Assembly: GCA_052145115.1 (NCBI GenBank)
Contig: JBKQPG010000054.1
Coordinates: 32,913 to 96,912 of the forward strand
DNA: 64,000 bases
Direction of reading: 5' to 3'
From: CAIVVT01 sp052145115
GTDB taxonomy: Bacteria > Acidobacteriota > Terriglobia > Bryobacterales > Bryobacteraceae
Below, piece by piece: positions 61,169 to 64,000 of the stretch. The position numbers were made by a program, and so were the translations under genes. Within the stretch, counting starts at the first letter, position 1, and each line of letters begins with the position of its first letter. The notes beneath the pieces are model-generated. The model ran no database searches. It was not told the origin of the DNA and saw only the letters and a program-made list of their open reading frames with translations.

Positions 61169-63310
61169 TCACCGGTCGCGCTCGATGCGGTAGATCTGGG
61201 AGCTGACTATTGGCTTCAAGACGACCGGTTCTTCGTCCGGTGTCCAGAAGGCGCCATTTCCAAGTACGCCGGTAATGTCGAATCCCGACAGCTTGCGAAC
61301 CTCCTCCAGCTTGCCCGTAGCAACTGCGATCCGCACCAGCCTGGTCTCGGAATCATCCTTGAAGTACACGGACCGGCTATCCCTCGACCAATGGGGAAAG
61401 CCCTTGTTCGTCGGCTGCAGCACGGTCCATTTCTGAGTGGCGAAGCTGTAAATGTAGGGCCAGCTCTTGTCGCAACTCAGCGCCACCAGCGAGTTTCCGT
61501 CCGGCGACCAGCGCGCGGACCACAGGTTGTCCGAGCCCGGCACGGCTTCCACGGCCCCGGTCTCCAGGTTCACGATTGAAACGTGCTGCTGCTCCTTTGC
61601 GGCCTCGCCGGAGAACGGGGCGAATGCCAACCGCTTGCCGTCCGGCGACCAATCTGGATCGAAGGCCGGTCCAGGGACGCCCCGCACGGGCTCCGGCTTC
61701 CCGCCCCTGGCGGAGATCGTGTAGATATGGAATGGCTGGGTATCATCATACCCACCGGTCCGGCCGCGTGTGCTCCCGGAGAAGGCGATGCGACTTCCAT
61801 CCGGCGACCAGCGCGGGTTGTAGGTGAAAAGCGCATCCTCCAACACCTGCTTGCCCCTGCCGTCCCGCCTGCACTTCCACAGCTCCCCGCCGAGCCAGTG
61901 GACGTAGGCGATCCACTGTCCGTCGGCGGAGTAATTGACGCAGTCGGCGGCCAGCCCTCCCAGGAACGGCTCCCAGGTGTTGGTCTTGCGATCCAGCTTC
62001 ATGGCCGTGGCTTGCGGGGCCACATACCCCCTCGCGTAAATCACCAGCGGATCAGCTGGGTCCTCAAAAGGGTCAATGAAATGAATGGCGCCCGAGGTGA
62101 GACGCAAGGGCGCAGGGCGACGCATCCAACCTAGCCAGCCGCGGTTTCGCTGCAGATAGATTTCGCCCTGGGAGACGAAGTACAGGCGTCGGCCGTCAGG
62201 CGACCACTCTGCCCCGTCAATTTCCACGGAGAATTCGGGGACAAGCGGCCGCAATCCGGTTCCGTCGGCCCGCACTTCCCAAAACTCGAGGTGACCACCC
62301 ACCCGTCGAAGGAACCCGATTCGGTTTCCCGCCGGATGCCAAAAAGTAGGGGACAGATAGTTCCAGGCGTCCGGGCGAACTAGCAGCCGCTCCGCACCTC
62401 CGTCCACCGACTGGGCAAACAGGCCTTCATTGGAGCTGAACAGCATCGTCTGTTGGCTTGGCGAGATAGACGCTGCTCTGAAACGACCCAAACTGTAAGG
62501 GCCGATCCACTTCGGGCCGCTCCCGTCGAAGCCCGTCAACCACAAGTCAGGTCCGCGAGCGCTCCCGAAACAAAGCAGGAACAGGCGCTGGCGCAGATAG
62601 CTGGCTCCCAGGAGCAATGTGGACACTTCGCAGGGCGTCGGCTCGCTTCTGGCTTCGCCGCCGGCCGCCGGCACCGACCAAAGTTCGCTCCTGTCGGCGT
62701 CTTTTCCCAACCCATAGGCGTCGTAGAGGACTCTGCCGCCGGTCACCGCAAGATATCCCCCCTTGCCCCGTGCATCGTCCGTGATCGGCGTCACCTTCAC
62801 GACCGGCTGAGGCGGCGGCCAGAGGCCGGTGACGAGAAGAAGCGCAACCAGCGCGGCCAGTCCGGCGATCCAGAGCCAGCGCCTCCATCGACCCGCGATT
62901 GGCGGCCCGGCCACCGCAGCGGGCGGCTCCGGCGCCGTGGCGGGCGGCGCAACGACCGGCTCCGGCGGCGCCTCGACTTCCACCGCAGCGACGAAGCGGT
63001 ACCCCCGCCTTGCCAGGGTTTCGACGTAGCGCGGCCGGTCGGCGGAGTCGCACAGCGCCTCGCGCAGCTTGTTGACGGCCTTGTTGAGGCTCTGCTCGTA
63101 GTCGACGAAGGTGCCGTCAGGCCACAGGCGCCGGCGCAGGTCCTCGCGGGAAACCACCTCGCCGGGCCGCTCCACAAGAGTGCGCAGGACTTCCCACGGC
63201 TGGTCCTGCAGGTGGATGCTCAGACCGTTCTTGCGCAGCTCGCGCGCGGACTCGTCCAGTTCATACGGGCCGAAGCGGACCCGGCGGGGATGGGGTTGAC
63301 TCGCGTCCAC
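61169..63310 (-). CDS. Membrane-anchored winged-helix regulator with PD40/WD40-like repeats
   Basis: 713 residues. The GTG at 63310 has GGAGG seven bases upstream; the frame is open to 63400, but without a ribosome site. N-terminal OmpR-type winged helix (FGPYELDESARELRKNG, SLNKAVNKLREALCD, ETLARRGYRFVAAV), a Pro/Ala linker, a transmembrane helix (RWLWIAGLAALVALLLVTGL), then a beta-propeller of TolB/PD40 repeats, seen as SPDGRRLYFVSQ, SPDGSRIAFSG, SPDGKRLAFAPF and SPDGNSLVALS. The layout puts the propeller outside and the DNA-binding part inside. Such proteins are numerous in Acidobacteriota. It diverges from the beta-helix frame at the window edge. Confidence 0.82.
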   Translation of the reverse strand: MDASQPHPRRVRFGPYELDESARELRKNGLSIHLQDQPWEVLRTLVERPGEVVSREDLRRRLWPDGTFVDYEQSLNKAVNKLREALCDSADRPRYVETLARRGYRFVAAVEVEAPPEPVVAPPATAPEPPAAVAGPPIAGRWRRWLWIAGLAALVALLLVTGLWPPPQPVVKVTPITDDARGKGGYLAVTGGRVLYDAYGLGKDADRSELWSVPAAGGEARSEPTPCEVSTLLLGASYLRQRLFLLCFGSARGPDLWLTGFDGSGPKWIGPYSLGRFRAASISPSQQTMLFSSNEGLFAQSVDGGAERLLVRPDAWNYLSPTFWHPAGNRIGFLRRVGGHLEFWEVRADGTGLRPLVPEFSVEIDGAEWSPDGRRLYFVSQGEIYLQRNRGWLGWMRRPAPLRLTSGAIHFIDPFEDPADPLVIYARGYVAPQATAMKLDRKTNTWEPFLGGLAADCVNYSADGQWIAYVHWLGGELWKCRRDGRGKQVLEDALFTYNPRWSPDGSRIAFSGSTRGRTGGYDDTQPFHIYTISARGGKPEPVRGVPGPAFDPDWSPDGKRLAFAPFSGEAAKEQQHVSIVNLETGAVEAVPGSDNLWSARWSPDGNSLVALSCDKSWPYIYSFATQKWTVLQPTNKGFPHWSRDSRSVYFKDDSETRLVRIAVATGKLEEVRKLSGFDITGVLGNGAFWTPDEEPVVLKPIVSSQIYRIERDR

Positions 63311-63778
63311 GCGCTTGCCTCCAGGGGGATTCGGGAGGAGTTTAACACCTCCGGGTCGCGAATTGAATCGGGCCACCCAACCCGCGCAGGCCGAGTTCAA
63401 AGAAACTGTGAATCTGCTCTAGCGCAGAGGTCGCTCCCGGATGGGGACACTGAGACCCGCGGCGCTTGATCGACAGCCCCTGAACGTCGCGCCGAGGGAA
63501 CCCAAGCGTGCCGCCGCGGCACGCGCAGAGTGTCCCCTCCGGCCACCCAACCCGCCCCGCCTCGACCGCTCACCCCAGCCCTGCGAACCTGCCAATTCGA
63601 CATTTCGACACGACACCCCGCCCTGTCGGCTTGTCATACTTACTCACCCGGCTCACGATCCAATCGGAACCGCCTTCTTACATGTATCAATCTGATTCAA
63701 CGACTCTTACATATCCTTACTCACCTTCCGGCCCGACCTTCCCCGGATCAATCTGCCGTCACACGCTGTATGACGAAA
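63311..63778. other. Intergenic region between the PD40 regulator and the right edge
   Basis: About 470 bases. Overlapping Pro/Arg-rich frames on both strands have no family features, and I do not call them. It should contain the regulator promoter, which I could not place. Confidence 0.4.
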
Positions 63779-63806
63779 TGCGACACTTTGCGACATAAGT
63801 GTCGCA
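63779..63806. promoter_or_regulatory. Three TGCGACA-type half-sites: candidate operator
   Basis: TGCGACACTT (63779-63788), then TGCGACA (63789-63795) and TGTCGCA (63800-63806). The outer arms pair perfectly over 10 bp, and the inner pair forms TGCGACA-TAAG-TGTCGCA. It could be a dimeric operator with an extra half-site, or a hairpin. Confidence 0.5.
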
Positions 63807-63815
63807 CTTGGCTTT

Positions 63816-64000
63816 GATCCTCCAATTTCCCGCGAACGCCCCTCCCGCGCTCCGCGCCTCGCCGCGGCCGCCGGCCGCGGCGGGTCGGTGCTGATCCCGC
63901 CGGGCGTCTATCTCACCGGCGAGCTGCAGTTGCGGCCCCACGTCGGCCTGATCGGCGTTCCAGCCTGGGATTACAGAGGTGGAGGCGGCTCCGTGCTGCG
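63816..64000 (+). CDS. Start of a beta-helix (pectate-lyase-like) reading frame, cut by window edge
   Basis: The frame reads LAAAAGRGGSVLIPPGVYLTG, then ELQLRPHVGLIGVP, which matches the N-terminal coil of pectate-lyase/polygalacturonase-type beta-helix proteins. The frame is open from 63774 but contains no ATG, GTG or TTG before a GTG at 63888, and no signal peptide. So the 5' end is either lost, uses an unusual start, or is shifted. The rest lies outside the window. Confidence 0.4.

Overview
The window is GC-rich DNA from what looks like an Acidobacteriota genome of the Solibacter/Bryobacter type. This is an inference from gene style: an Oar-like TonB-dependent receptor of about 1200 residues, membrane-anchored winged-helix regulators (one with PD40/WD40-like repeats), DUF1080 domains, Tat-type Gfo/Idh/MocA oxidoreductases and many GTG starts. 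No 16S or marker phylogeny is available here.

Left part (1-3253): the end of an unidentified gene, an ACS-type MFS transporter and a Gfo/Idh/MocA oxidoreductase. Then comes the most striking segment (3276-21632). On the minus strand, in transcription order, lie an E1-like ThiF/UBA enzyme, a four-helix membrane protein with two RING-like zinc clusters, a beta-grasp ubiquitin-like protein ending in Gly, and an E2-like protein with an intact HPN...Cys active site. Divergently, from a 49-bp shared intergenic region, run a membrane FHA-like protein, a membrane vWA protein and a type VI secretion operon: tssB, tssC, a small ORF, two hcp genes, tssE, tssF, tssG (with a PASTA-like N-terminus), tssK, clpV, and a periplasmic-DUF1080/cytoplasmic-FHA fusion. 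No tssJ, tssL, tssM, tssA, vgrG or PAAR gene is in the window. A candidate ubiquitin-like conjugation pathway back-to-back with a contractile secretion system is the main discovery candidate.

Middle (21857-31390): a glycan-use neighbourhood with a GH5 enzyme, a ToxR-like membrane regulator divergent from the large TonB receptor, a TIM-barrel-type secreted protein and a second Gfo/Idh/MocA enzyme.

Island (31792-45066): three copies of the 3' end of tRNA-Ser(CGA) (31792, 43688, and the intact gene at 45042-45131) with an integrase remnant ending about 100 bp from the middle copy. This indicates tandem integrations. The larger segment carries a Mla-type lipid transport operon (STAS, MlaE, MlaF, MlaD, lipoprotein), a truncated M50 protease, a DUF1269 protein, an HdeD protein and a large winged-helix/ATPase regulator. 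The smaller segment carries two unknown genes.

Right part (45240-64000): guaB and xseA (convergent), a cupin gene divergent from a Crp/Fnr regulator, an eight-gene cobalamin-dependent methyl-transfer operon that includes a sugar porter, a SpoIIM-like membrane protein, a VapBC pair, a threonine-dehydrogenase-like gene followed by a duplicated fragment of its own 3' end, a winged-helix/PD40 membrane regulator, and at the edge the start of a beta-helix (pectate-lyase-like) reading frame.
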